From assembly GCA_900708905.1 (NCBI GenBank), contig CAADRB010000009.1:2334816-2398815 (forward strand): 64,000 nt of DNA, read 5' to 3'. Of this stretch, positions 39,176 through 49,689 are shown piece by piece. Position 1 is the stretch's first letter. Every line of letters starts with the position of its first letter. The notes below the pieces were generated by a model, which was not told where the DNA came from, searched no databases, and worked only from the letters and a program-made list of their open reading frames with translations. Position numbers and translations under genes: made by a program. Source of the DNA: Hymenolepis diminuta (Eukaryota > Platyhelminthes > Cestoda > Cyclophyllidea > Hymenolepididae).

Positions 39176-39858
39176 CCACAACCACGACAGGAGAAACACC
39201 AAAGGAGCTCAAGCAATGTAACGGGAAAACGACTTAAACAAAGCTGCATTTTGGCGTTATTTTATTCTCTAAAGACATAAACAATCTAAATATTTCCCAA
39301 TTTTTGGTCATTATGTGTTTTAATAAGAAAAGAATAGTCATATTTTGAAAACTAAAATTTCTTTTTGTGTCATTATAATGTAGTAGTCCATAAAAATGTG
39401 TTAATTTATTGTTCACCGAAGAAATGAGAATATATCGGATATATGATATTCTTGTATAAGATCGGTTATTTTAATTAAATCTAAGTTTGTAGCAATGAAA
39501 TATCACGGTAAGTTTATCGACGATCTTGAAATTTGTATTAAACATAAGGATATTACCGTACTTATCTTTTCATATTTGCGCTTTGTTGAGTTAGGCCAAT
39601 ATCGATACCTGAATATTTTATTTTTCTCCTCGTGAAAAGTAAGCATAAAATTTAGCTAATTCCCTTTTGCACATCAAGTTAGATTTAGTTTACAATAGCA
39701 AAATGATTCCAAAATTTGCCTTGTCATTTTCTAATATGCAAGGCTATAGGGTCTCAAGTAGAGCATTAATACAATATACTTTTTCCAAAAAATTAACGTA
39801 TCAAAATATACGATTTCCTTTACATTTTTGCAGAAATAAATGTAGTCCAATCAATTGT

Positions 39859-41563
39859 GGTTACGTGGAGTATTTCAAAACGATGCTTGTCAAATTCAAA
39901 TGCTTCAGTAGTAGCTTCGCGAAAGGTCCGTAGTGTTTTCGTTTGTGGTGCTGTGAGTTGTTTTGGTATAGCTAATCTTTTTTCGAGAGTATTTAGCCAT
40001 TGTTTATATTGTTAAATGGTCAGTATCTTAACGTGGTCCGTGTTTCATGTGCTTAGTACCGTATTATCGGTCGGTACTAGTAGGTTGGATTTATTTAGCC
40101 TTATTAAAGTTGCTCTACTTAAGTAGGTTTAAGTAACATGTCGGGTCTCAGGATTTCGCTTGTAATTACATATGAGGAAGTGTCTGCGTTGGAACAGGAA
40201 TAATCGAGCAAGCACACGTTTTAGTGAAAAGCAATTGTGAGTCCAGTTCTTCAGTTCCTCTTTGTAGTCTCGACACCTTGAGCAACATCTTAAGTGAGTG
40301 TGCAGTGATGTGAACAAATACAAAATGATGTTGCGGGTATTTAAAAATATTTCCTTGTTTGTGTTTGGCCAATCGTAAGTGTCTTTGTAATTTTGTCTAG
40401 CTAAAACTCATCGATAGTCAGTGAAATCCATGGTTTATAAGCAAATAGAAATGAATTACTGAGTCGCTAATTTGTGTCGGCTTCGTGGGTTATGTGGTCA
40501 TTCAGTGTTTATTACAGAGGGGCTGACGGTAGTATTTGGTTGAGTGCTGATTTCGAGTGTACTTTGAAATGCAGCCTTACGAGAGACTTTTTATAAGGCT
40601 TAGTGCTTGGTTACTGCTCTAATATAGGAACAATTAGTCCTAGTCCGGAATCTTAGTTAGTTTAATGAATAAAAAGTCCTATGGGAGGCGTGATATAAAT
40701 AAGTCTATTAGGACACACAAAGGAAACATGAGGTCTGTGAGAGGTATGGAAGATACAAATAAAGAGTAGGTCACCGCAATTCTCCGATTCTTCAGAGGAC
40801 CTGGAGATGAGTATATCTCCTGATCTAGCCAAAAGCTGCCGTTCTCCCATACTTGGGCTGATTGGCCCGTTCTGCGAGCAGGCAGGTGCGTCTGGTATGG
40901 TTGCTAGCTTAGCTTCAGTAACCACTTGGTGGCTTTCAATATGATTGAGGTCAGCCTATGGCAGAATTGTCCAGACTACCAAAATGTAAGAATAGAGCAG
41001 TCCTATTGCTATTGGGTGTGATTGGACTTGGACGTGGATCACTCATCCCGTGACAAAGTATGAGCTACGTGTCCTTGAGTAGTGTCTGCTAGTGTTTTGT
41101 TAGCAGCAATCATAGGAAAAGGATTCGATTAATAGGTTCACTCTAATCTAATGAATCATGCGTTTTGAATGAGTGTTTTTTAGACGCAGCAATTGACGGT
41201 GGAAAAATATCATTGATTTCCGATTCCTTTTTCTTAAAAAGGATTACCTGTGGTTCCTAGAACTCGCCACTTCCAACGACTGCCCTGTAACGCTGTTGAT
41301 TGATATTAAGAAAAAAGAGTTTAAAATTTGCCATTTCTATCTAAGAGAGCTTGTGCACGATTCACCAAGCCTAACATCGTTATTCTTCTCCTTGCTTCTA
41401 TATTCATATCAAAAAATGAGGGGATAAGTGGTCTGTTATTAAATATAAGATTTGAAGTTTCAGTTTATTCAAGTCATCCAAATCGTGATCTGCACAAGGA
41501 CTGGTAGAATAAAGCAGCTTTTTTTAAATCAGAAGGCCAAAAGTTGAGTGGGAGGCAAGATAC
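39859..41563. repeat. Inverted repeat 1, right arm (1705 bp)
   Basis: Mirror of 36655-38359. It carries an orphan plus-strand copy of the candidate NAC alpha last exon at 40628-40660, with the AATAAA after it. The part around 40800-40930 is a piece of the dispersed family A head in its usual plus orientation ('cttgggctgattggccc', 'ggttgctagcttagc'). This suggests the right arm keeps the original orientation of that element and the left arm is the copy, if all family members really share one direction. Confidence 0.95.
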
Positions 41564-42320
41564 GTTGGATTACTTTAGGGAATAAAAATGAAGGCAATGT
41601 GGCCTAAGGAACGTGGTGTTAATAGGTCTTAAATAAGAATCGTCTTATAAATACCGTGAACTAATATGAAAAGTTATAAAGTCTATATGACGGATATAAT
41701 ATGATAATACGGACCAAGAAATATGCTAAGTACAAAGGGAGAGTGGAGGCGGCCATCTTGCCTCATGACCATAATCCCCTGACTCAGCAAGGAATATGAA
41801 GAATTTTGCATATACTGATTTAGTCCAAGATACTACTCTGCCTGTGAATTCACTATTGATTCGTCCTGTGGGCATTATAGAATGAGAGAGTAATAAATAT
41901 CTGTACGAATATAGAAAAAGGACCAAGTAGTTATTGAGGGTATTAAGCTGAAAGGAATCAACCATTTTGTCACTATGATCACTTCCTCCTTAGTAGCATA
42001 GAATGCTAGATGAGCATATCTCACATCCAGGATCCTCGGTGCTTACTGTTCTCCGATATCGGTCTGTGCGCTGTCAAGTGCTTCCGTACTGGTCTGGGAG
42101 ATCTCTGGTCTAGACTACTTTCAAAAAAAATAATTTGAACTTTTAAAATTTCGCGGTATTGGTTTGCAATAGTAAGACTATCAGCAAGAGCAACCGCAAT
42201 TTGCAGTAAAATAACTAGACTCCCTTAATAATATCTCCCTAATGGAATAACAATTCACTCTATTTCCAGCGGATATTTCATTATCGCAGTCAAACTCTTA
42301 TTAAATATCAATTTTTCTTA
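41564..42320. other. 757-bp gap between the two inverted repeats, with repeat sequence
   Basis: Unique junction sequence between inverted repeats 1 and 2. Most of it (about 41640-42115) is a family A head copy. The rest is AT-rich and without a gene. Confidence 0.7.
41640..42115 (+). repeat. Dispersed repeat family A, head copy 5
   Basis: Blocks 'gagtggaggcggcca', 'gatgagcatatctcac', 'ctgtcaagtgcttccgtact' and 'ctggtctgggagatctctggtctagactac' parallel those at 8345, 40805, 19540 and 22530. Plus orientation, like the other copies. Confidence 0.5.
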
Positions 42321-42428
42321 TATTAGAATTACATTATCCAATATTTTTATCTCCTTGGCTAGAATCTCCTATGCAGTCGGCTGCAATGGCCAGCCGAAGA
42401 TACAGCAGTGATAGGATTTTGTTCACAG

Positions 42429-42667
42429 GCACGAGCGTGTAATACAGAAATTGGCAGAAGATGAACGAATTCTCCAATTGCATTGCATTCGGCAGCCTAC
42501 GATATTCAAACTAAAAGGAACTGTAGTTCTTCTGTGTTCCGTCAACAGTTACACTTTAAAGGTTACATAAACAGCCTTACACATACGCCACCATCAAGAT
42601 CTAAAGTTATACACCAGCCCATCTCCCTCCCCCATCTTATTGATAGCTCAGGTAGTCATTACCGTCG
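42429..42667 (+). pseudogene. Orphan inverted copy of exon B (frameshifted)
   Basis: Identical to exon B at 49103-49341 but on the plus strand. It keeps the acceptor (gttcacag) and the GTAAGT donor. A TTGCA pentamer is repeated at 42478-42487 and shifts the frame. No exon A copy exists to the left (the arm ends at 42321, before where exon A would be), so on this strand it has no visible upstream partner. Confidence 0.6.
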
Positions 42668-43115
42668 GTAAGTCAATAAGAAAATCGTAATTAGAATTTA
42701 CATTTATTTATTTATTTATTTAATAGAAAAAACGACTAACAGAAAATCAAGTCAGAAATTCAAAGTGCCAACCGCAGAGACTGCTAAATCGCCAAGAAAG
42801 TCGCGAAGTTCCATAAGACTGTGCAGACTTCTAAGTCAATATTTGCATCTGATAGAATTTTGTACACGTTCATCCAAATTTCCATCTCCCTTATAAATCT
42901 TATATTAAATGCCGAAGAGCCATCCGAAAAGAGAACGTGAAACCCGCACAAGTAAATCCCTTTGAGGAGAGCCGACGCGATTCAACAGAAAAGAAAAAGT
43001 GCAGTTACGCAGTCCGAAACTGGTCACTACATCATTTATGGACTGCGTAATGACCAAATATAAAAAGGAAGAGAAGCGAAAAACAATCAAACGCATTGGA
43101 CGTGAAGCTCTCCAG

Positions 43116-43195
43116 TCATGTCGAGAATGAAAAAAGTAAAGTTAATTATGAAACAAGCAAAAGGTCATTCAAAACCTTGGATATGGAAGGAAGTA
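43116..43195 (+). pseudogene. Orphan inverted copy of exon C
   Basis: Plus-strand mirror of 48575-48654 with intact acceptor (gctctccag) and GTAAGT donor. It is downstream of orphan exon B in the same orientation. The spacer exons that should follow are on the opposite strand in the present arrangement. Confidence 0.5.
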
Positions 43196-44601
43196 GTAAG
43201 TATTATTTGTCGCATTATGTATTAGCGTCCAGCTATCCAATTTTACATCGACTTCCTTCTATAAGCTCTAAACGGCAAATTATGTGCCATCATGGTTATT
43301 TAAATAATATATATACATATGTTAAACAAACCTGGCCTATGTTCATGTACGCGTAAAGAAAATTATTATTTAATTTAAATGTATTTAAATCGTATGGGAT
43401 AATCAATAAAACATTAACAAACTGGAATGTAAATCACATGCACAGCAGATTAGAATAGTGGTCTCAATACTGATACAAAGTAAGGTAACAGATTGTGGTT
43501 TGAATTTAAGATATAAGCTTTAAATAGGGTAATAGGAAACGAGCCAATAAACAGACTCATTGCCTTTATTAATGAGCAGATAGTCTTGTTTTCTCCATTA
43601 CGCCCAGGTGCATAGAGGGAAATGTTCGAATATCAGCATTTATTACCCTGGATAGTTGCTTAACATGTTCGCTTCGTCATCAATATTACCATCAGTTTCC
43701 TGAGTTCACAAACTCCGAGGTCATGGATGCAGGAATCTTAGCTGTCCTATTTCGAATGTCGTCGAATTTAAACAAATTTGTCAGATATTCTACCTAGCAG
43801 TCATAAAGTACCCGTCTTTCAATTATTTAAATTCTGTCTGATTCAATCGTTTTTTTACAAAATGCGCATTGCACTTGTGACGTGCCTTAAGGTAAGACTT
43901 AAATTTGATTGCTGCTGTAAGTTTAAAATTTTTTGTGTTTTCTAAATTGGTATTTATCTTCCCGTTTCTACATAGTGCATATTTAATACTGGCTATTTTA
44001 TCCAGCAAATACTTTCGCTAGGACATATATCCAACAAAATATTTTAGGCTTTAAAATAATCGCATCTACTTTGATTTATTGCTATCTTAATTTGCGGACT
44101 CTAAAAATCCACCACGGAAGATATCTTGTGGACCCTGTTTATGCAATTAAGTATTAATCAATTTTTGCAACTACATAAATTATTGAAATCCATGGGAGGT
44201 AGCATTTTAGTGAGGCCGGTCAAAGTATTGAGTCCGCAATTAATTTCTCAATTCACTTCTCACCTACATTCGTCATTGAAACGTTAACAGTACATTTAAT
44301 CTGCGCTTCATCTATTACAAAATATGATATTCATAAATCTATTTTTAATGTACTCCTCGGATATCAAATACATGCATGGGAACCATTTTCTTCACATTAG
44401 ATAATAAACTAGAGATGAAGCAAGTATCTTCAACAAAATAAGTTGATTTTATTTGAAATTATATTGAAAACTTAATTCAAAGGAAGAAATTACATTTCAG
44501 TTAGAAATAGAAGGTCTAAAATACCGAGTTTTGTAATCGTTGTCCTACAAGTAAACAAGACTGGAAATCAATTGTTCAATCTTAAACAGAAAATTTCAGA
44601 T

Positions 44602-44682
44602 TTACCGATTAGACACCGATACCTCTGATTCCGCCTTCAGTTCGGATGTTGAAGCCACTTTCTGCATGAATTCACAAATTTT
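44602..44682 (-). CDS. Unrecognised coiled-coil-like gene, last exon (L)
   Basis: An 81-nt exon encodes 26 residues (KICEFMQKVASTSEL to SVSNR) and TAA. The acceptor is atcattgcag, and it joins in phase 0 to the exon at 44749 across a 66-nt intron. The charged, heptad-like sequence continues from the preceding exon. The inner edge of inverted repeat 2 falls 13 bases before this exon (44695), so the exon is in the arm while its partner exons are in the unique spacer; an identical plus-strand copy lies at 47088-47168. Confidence 0.7.
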   Translation of the reverse strand, partial: KICEFMQKVASTSELKAESEVSVSNR

Positions 44683-44748
44683 CTGCAATGATGTTACGAT
44701 TATTTTACGTAAATAAGCAAACAAACAAAACTACATGCTAGGCCTTAC

Positions 44749-44868
44749 TTTGACTGATCTCAAAGCTGAAGAGAGCTGTTTTTCTGCTTTATCCATTCGA
44801 AAACTTAACTCATTGAACTCTTTCTGAAGTTTGTCCAGTCTCCACTCTGTGTATGACGGCTGACTGTC
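44749..44868 (-). CDS. Unrecognised coiled-coil-like gene, exon D4
   Basis: A 120-nt exon, phase 0 at both ends. The acceptor is tctcaacag and the donor GTAAGG. It encodes 40 residues: DSQPSYTEWRLDKLQKEF, then FRMDKAEKQLSSALRSVK. The spacing of Leu, Phe and Met residues among Glu and Lys is typical of a coiled coil. No family recognised. Confidence 0.72.
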
Positions 44869-44959
44869 CTGTTGAGACCAAATAATCATATACTCATTTA
44901 ATAAATGAGCGAATAGAGCCGCACTTTCATTAACATGTAACTACTAGTAAACCACCCAC

Positions 44960-45092
44960 AGGTATTTCACAACACTGTTTTGAATTGGAGATTTTCTCAT
45001 CCATTTCTCCGGAATTTGTTTCTATAAGAATCGATTTGTCGTTCGTTACATTTGGCTTGTTTGATACTGGCATTACACAATACTTCTGTTCA
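44960..45092 (-). CDS. Unrecognised coiled-coil-like gene, exon D3
   Basis: A 133-nt exon: one base completing a codon, then 44 codons (EQKYCVMPVSNKPN through EKISNSKQCCEIP). The acceptor is ctattttag. The donor is GTGGGT, less usual but acceptable. It receives two bases from D2 to form a Ser codon and leaves in phase 0 to D4. The composition is hydrophilic and probably disordered. Confidence 0.65.
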
Positions 45093-45616
45093 CTAAAATA
45101 GAAATCAGTTCAGCTAACGAAATTAATTCATCTTAATAGTCGGGCATGGTAAAAATTTTCGCAAGGCAGAAAATCGTTGTTATTATTGAAATGTATACAT
45201 TTATGACAGCATTAAGTGGAATAAAAATCCATCAGAACATTTCGGCTACTTAAATACCTACTCTCACCGCTGATTTAATCTGAAATTTGGCTGGTTTTTA
45301 TTCTAGCTAATAAATGTGTTGCACTGTAATTTCGACGACATTCTGATACTTGCCTTATACTTTCCATCAACAAGACGGATGTCTATCTAATAATCGTTTA
45401 CGTTAAGCGATTCTACATGCGTTTGATGATAAAACTTTCAAGTTTATCATACGCTTAATTATACAAAGTCCGGCTTAATTCCCTTTCTATTTCAAAATTA
45501 CTATTTCTTTTCTATTCACGTTTACATTTAAATTACTCCTGATTTGCAATTCAATAAAAAATCTCAGGAGTTATGGTAAATTGGCAATACATTATGAATA
45601 TATTGCTGTGTAATAC

Positions 45617-45822
45617 CTATCAGTAGATAATAATCTTTTCCTAGACACTAGGGGAAAATCGGTTTGAATTTTCTTATTTTGGAACCAGCTTGATGGAGTA
45701 GTAGATCGAAATTTGTCATCAAAAATGGGGTCGCGACTTGAAGTGGACTGGATTTGTCTGAGTGGTTGTCGTCCAGATAGCGGTATCGATGGGGATGAAT
45801 TTCTTAACGGTTCACTTAAACT
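45617..45822 (-). CDS. Unrecognised coiled-coil-like gene, exon D2
   Basis: A 206-nt exon, phase 0 in and two bases out. The acceptor is aactttttctag and the donor GTATTA. It encodes SLSEPLRNSSPSIPL, then QIQSTSSRDPIFDDKF and FPLVSRKRLLSTD. It is Ser-rich with basic patches and looks like a disordered linker in a cytoskeletal or centrosomal type of protein, which is only an impression. Confidence 0.65.
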
Positions 45823-46495
45823 CTAGAAAAAGTTAAAGGTAAACTTTCATCGACATGAAAAAGGAGTAAATAAAATACAACGATATGACTTTATATTTAA
45901 TTAAGAATACAATCACTAAAAGGCCACCCGATTGGGAAGTCTTTTAAGCTGGTATAAACTGTAATATCAGCAAATATTTAACGTCAATTTTGCATGAATA
46001 TTCGAAGGATCGAAGAAGAGATTTGAGTTACAAAGTGGATAATAATTTCCAACCTTTACCTAACGGAGATGAAATATTCTTTTTATTATTTTCAAATTAT
46101 TCTGCATTTTGTTTTAACTGAAACTTAAGCATTGAGAAATAATATTCCTTTTGGCTACATTCATAATTTATTCCTTCACTCAATAAGAAGTCTTAATTAT
46201 TTATTCATTCATATTTATTCATAATAGACCGCGATAACATACAAATTCTTTGAATAATTCAAGCGCATGAAAATTCAGAAATCAGCTAGTCAATTTACTC
46301 TCAATACAAATTTTCCTCTTTAACCACTGCAAAAGCAAATGAACTTAGTCATATAAAATGAACCCTCAAGCATTTCGAAATTCCCTAATGTTTTCTCTTC
46401 GTTACGAAAAAGCAAAAATTATACATTCCAAAAAATGAATTAAGTACAAAATCCAAAAGCACAGCAAAGCATGTAAATTTAATACCAATAGATAC

Positions 46496-46726
46496 TTTAG
46501 ATTTCTGAATTTCTGAGCACTTATGATATCCTTGTCTCCGAGAGTCAAATGTTCTTTTGTGGCGACTGAGCTCTAAACTAGTCTCATTGAAGGCCTCTGT
46601 TGCATTTTTCACATCGCATTTCATAGAATGAGTCTGCCTCAAGGAACTATTTCCCGTGCATTCGTTATTCTCAGCATCTGACAAGGCATCTTTCCTATTC
46701 TTAAATATATTCTCATCCCAAGGAAA
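46496..46726 (-). CDS. Unrecognised coiled-coil-like gene, exon D1
   Basis: A 231-nt exon, phase 0 at both ends. The acceptor is ccattttcatcag and the donor GTATCT. Its 77 codons start FPWDENIFKNRKDAL, continue NATEAFNETSLELSRHKR and end SEIQKSK. It joins in frame to D2. The exon before it must end in phase 0. Exon C ends in phase 1, so at least one exon between them has not been found, or the C prediction is off. Confidence 0.62.
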
Positions 46727-47087
46727 CTGATGAAAATGGGGTTATAAAACGAAACTATTTTATAAATGAAGTACTTTGTATTGTGGTTTTCTTGGTTTGA
46801 CACCAAAATCACAATCTAGAAATAATATTGAAAAATAACAACGATCATACAGATGTTCATTACGCCTTCGTTACCGCGCTGAATTACAATAAAAACGAAC
46901 TGAATAGATAATGTAATAAATATTTATTTAATAAGCAAATTTAATTTAAATTAAGATTTCCTAAAATCCCTAAATATAAAATAATCAAAATAAAAATCGA
47001 TTAAAAGAAGGCGCAATAAATCAACAAAACACATTATCAATTCGATTAATTTCGTGAATCGAAAAAATTATTGCAACATCATTGCAG

Positions 47088-47168
47088 AAAATTTGTGAAT
47101 TCATGCAGAAAGTGGCTTCAACATCCGAACTGAAGGCGGAATCAGAGGTATCGGTGTCTAATCGGTAA
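47088..47168 (+). pseudogene. Orphan inverted copy of last exon L
   Basis: Identical to 44602-44682 but on the plus strand, with its acceptor preserved. In the present arrangement no upstream exons on the plus strand lead into it except orphan exons B and C in the other arm. If the spacer were inverted, D1-D4 would lie between them on the plus strand. Confidence 0.6.
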
Positions 47169-48574
47169 ATCTGAAATTTTCTGTTTAAGATTGAACAATT
47201 GATTTCCAGTCTTGTTTACTTGTAGGACAACGATTACAAAACTCGGTATTTTAGACCTTCTATTTCTAACTGAAATGTAATTTCTTCCTTTGAATTAAGT
47301 TTTCAATATAATTTCAAATAAAATCAACTTATTTTGTTGAAGATACTTGCTTCATCTCTAGTTTATTATCTAATGTGAAGAAAATGGTTCCCATGCATGT
47401 ATTTGATATCCGAGGAGTACATTAAAAATAGATTTATGAATATCATATTTTGTAATAGATGAAGCGCAGATTAAATGTACTGTTAACGTTTCAATGACGA
47501 ATGTAGGTGAGAAGTGAATTGAGAAATTAATTGCGGACTCAATACTTTGACCGGCCTCACTAAAATGCTACCTCCCATGGATTTCAATAATTTATGTAGT
47601 TGCAAAAATTGATTAATACTTAATTGCATAAACAGGGTCCACAAGATATCTTCCGTGGTGGATTTTTAGAGTCCGCAAATTAAGATAGCAATAAATCAAA
47701 GTAGATGCGATTATTTTAAAGCCTAAAATATTTTGTTGGATATATGTCCTAGCGAAAGTATTTGCTGGATAAAATAGCCAGTATTAAATATGCACTATGT
47801 AGAAACGGGAAGATAAATACCAATTTAGAAAACACAAAAAATTTTAAACTTACAGCAGCAATCAAATTTAAGTCTTACCTTAAGGCACGTCACAAGTGCA
47901 ATGCGCATTTTGTAAAAAAACGATTGAATCAGACAGAATTTAAATAATTGAAAGACGGGTACTTTATGACTGCTAGGTAGAATATCTGACAAATTTGTTT
48001 AAATTCGACGACATTCGAAATAGGACAGCTAAGATTCCTGCATCCATGACCTCGGAGTTTGTGAACTCAGGAAACTGATGGTAATATTGATGACGAAGCG
48101 AACATGTTAAGCAACTATCCAGGGTAATAAATGCTGATATTCGAACATTTCCCTCTATGCACCTGGGCGTAATGGAGAAAACAAGACTATCTGCTCATTA
48201 ATAAAGGCAATGAGTCTGTTTATTGGCTCGTTTCCTATTACCCTATTTAAAGCTTATATCTTAAATTCAAACCACAATCTGTTACCTTACTTTGTATCAG
48301 TATTGAGACCACTATTCTAATCTGCTGTGCATGTGATTTACATTCCAGTTTGTTAATGTTTTATTGATTATCCCATACGATTTAAATACATTTAAATTAA
48401 ATAATAATTTTCTTTACGCGTACATGAACATAGGCCAGGTTTGTTTAACATATGTATATATATTATTTAAATAACCATGATGGCACATAATTTGCCGTTT
48501 AGAGCTTATAGAAGGAAGTCGATGTAAAATTGGATAGCTGGACGCTAATACATAATGCGACAAATAATACTTAC

Positions 48575-48654
48575 TACTTCCTTCCATATCCAAGGTTTTG
48601 AATGACCTTTTGCTTGTTTCATAATTAACTTTACTTTTTTCATTCTCGACATGA
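48575..48654 (-). CDS. Unrecognised gene, exon C (in right arm)
   Basis: An 80-nt exon: one base, 26 codons, one base. The acceptor is gaagctctccag and the donor GTAAGT. It encodes HVENEKSKVNYE, then KRSFKTLDMEGS. The incoming phase fits exon B, the two together forming an Arg codon. A degenerate relative with its own donor lies at 36598-36646. The outgoing phase (1) does not fit D1 (0). Confidence 0.45.
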
Positions 48655-49102
48655 CTGGAGAGCTTCACGTCCAATGCGTTTGATTGTTTTTCGCTTCTCT
48701 TCCTTTTTATATTTGGTCATTACGCAGTCCATAAATGATGTAGTGACCAGTTTCGGACTGCGTAACTGCACTTTTTCTTTTCTGTTGAATCGCGTCGGCT
48801 CTCCTCAAAGGGATTTACTTGTGCGGGTTTCACGTTCTCTTTTCGGATGGCTCTTCGGCATTTAATATAAGATTTATAAGGGAGATGGAAATTTGGATGA
48901 ACGTGTACAAAATTCTATCAGATGCAAATATTGACTTAGAAGTCTGCACAGTCTTATGGAACTTCGCGACTTTCTTGGCGATTTAGCAGTCTCTGCGGTT
49001 GGCACTTTGAATTTCTGACTTGATTTTCTGTTAGTCGTTTTTTCTATTAAATAAATAAATAAATAAATGTAAATTCTAATTACGATTTTCTTATTGACTT
49101 AC

Positions 49103-49341
49103 CGACGGTAATGACTACCTGAGCTATCAATAAGATGGGGGAGGGAGATGGGCTGGTGTATAACTTTAGATCTTGATGGTGGCGTATGTGTAAGGCTGTT
49201 TATGTAACCTTTAAAGTGTAACTGTTGACGGAACACAGAAGAACTACAGTTCCTTTTAGTTTGAATATCGTAGGCTGCCGAATGCAATGCAATTGGAGAA
49301 TTCGTTCATCTTCTGCCAATTTCTGTATTACACGCTCGTGC
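49103..49341 (-). pseudogene. Unrecognised gene, exon B (in right arm), frameshifted
   Basis: A 239-nt segment between a good acceptor (ggattttgttcacag) and a perfect GTAAGT donor. It reads HERVIQKLAEDERILQLH in the frame set by exon A. Then a tandem TTGCA duplication (49283-49292) throws the frame, which stops about 28 codons later. From the same point another frame stays open to the donor, with SAAYDIQTKRN, SVFRQQLHFKGY and SHYRR, and its outgoing phase fits exon C. The two halves are clearly one former exon. Either the gene is broken here, or the duplication is a sequencing or allelic error; both arms carry it. Confidence 0.6.
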
Positions 49342-49450
49342 CTGTGAACAAAATCCTATCACTGCTGTATCTTCGGCTGGCCATTGCAGCCGACTGCATA
49401 GGAGATTCTAGCCAAGGAGATAAAAATATTGGATAATGTAATTCTAATAC

Positions 49451-49689
49451 CTATCAACACTCATGTTTTGCAAATGATTCCCTGCTGATGAGATCTCTAT
49501 TACGGTTTCTCTATGTACGTCTTTGAACACACGCCAACCGTCCCGCTGAGACATAACTTGACGTGTAATGGAGGAGTGTTCTGTGTATAGAACTCCTTTA
49601 TTTGTTAACGGGTATTTGTGTCTTCTTGGCCACCTCCTTACCGTTTTAGATACATGAGTCTCTTGACTTATTTTATCTAGTCCTTCCAT
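49451..49689 (-). CDS. Unrecognised gene, probable first coding exon (A)
   Basis: A 239-nt segment from ATG to a GTATTA donor: 79 codons and two bases. It begins MEGLDKISQETHVSK, continues RRWPRRHKYPL, SSITRQVMSQRDGW and VFKDVHRETVIEIS and ends LQNMSVD. It is basic, without signal peptide or membrane segment. An in-frame stop lies a few codons upstream, which favours this ATG as the start. The two carried bases plus the first base of exon B make an Arg codon. Function unknown; the only exon of this gene wholly outside inverted repeat 2. Confidence 0.55.

Larger units (their letters stand above)
38360..39858. other. Unique spacer of inverted repeat 1
   Basis: The 1499 bp between the arms are present once. 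They hold the main NAC alpha exon, its possible 5' microintron, and about 680 bp of AT-rich upstream DNA (39176-39858) that presumably includes the promoter. No other gene was seen. Recombination between the arms would invert this whole segment. Confidence 0.85.
42321..44695. repeat. Inverted repeat 2, left arm (2375 bp)
   Basis: Reverse complement of 47075-49449: position p pairs with 91770 minus p. Sampled segments and all translated frames agree without difference, and pairing stops sharply at both ends. In this arm the last exon of the minus-strand gene (44602-44682) lies near the inner end in its working orientation. Copies of exons B (42429-42667) and C (43116-43195) lie on the plus strand, out of context. 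An (ATTT)5 run at 42702-42722 is also mirrored. Confidence 0.95.
44696..47074. other. Unique spacer of inverted repeat 2
   Basis: The 2379 bp between the arms hold four consecutive minus-strand exons (D1-D4) with consistent phases. The DNA between 46727 and 47074 is very AT-rich with no convincing exon. Inversion of this spacer would move all four exons to the plus strand. Confidence 0.85.
47075..49449. repeat. Inverted repeat 2, right arm (2375 bp)
   Basis: Mirror of 42321-44695. Here exons B and C are on the minus strand, in the direction of the gene, while the copy of last exon L (47088-47168, plus) is antisense. The outer edge falls inside the GT donor dinucleotide of exon A (49449/49450). 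The whole arm therefore lies within the transcription unit. Confidence 0.95.
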
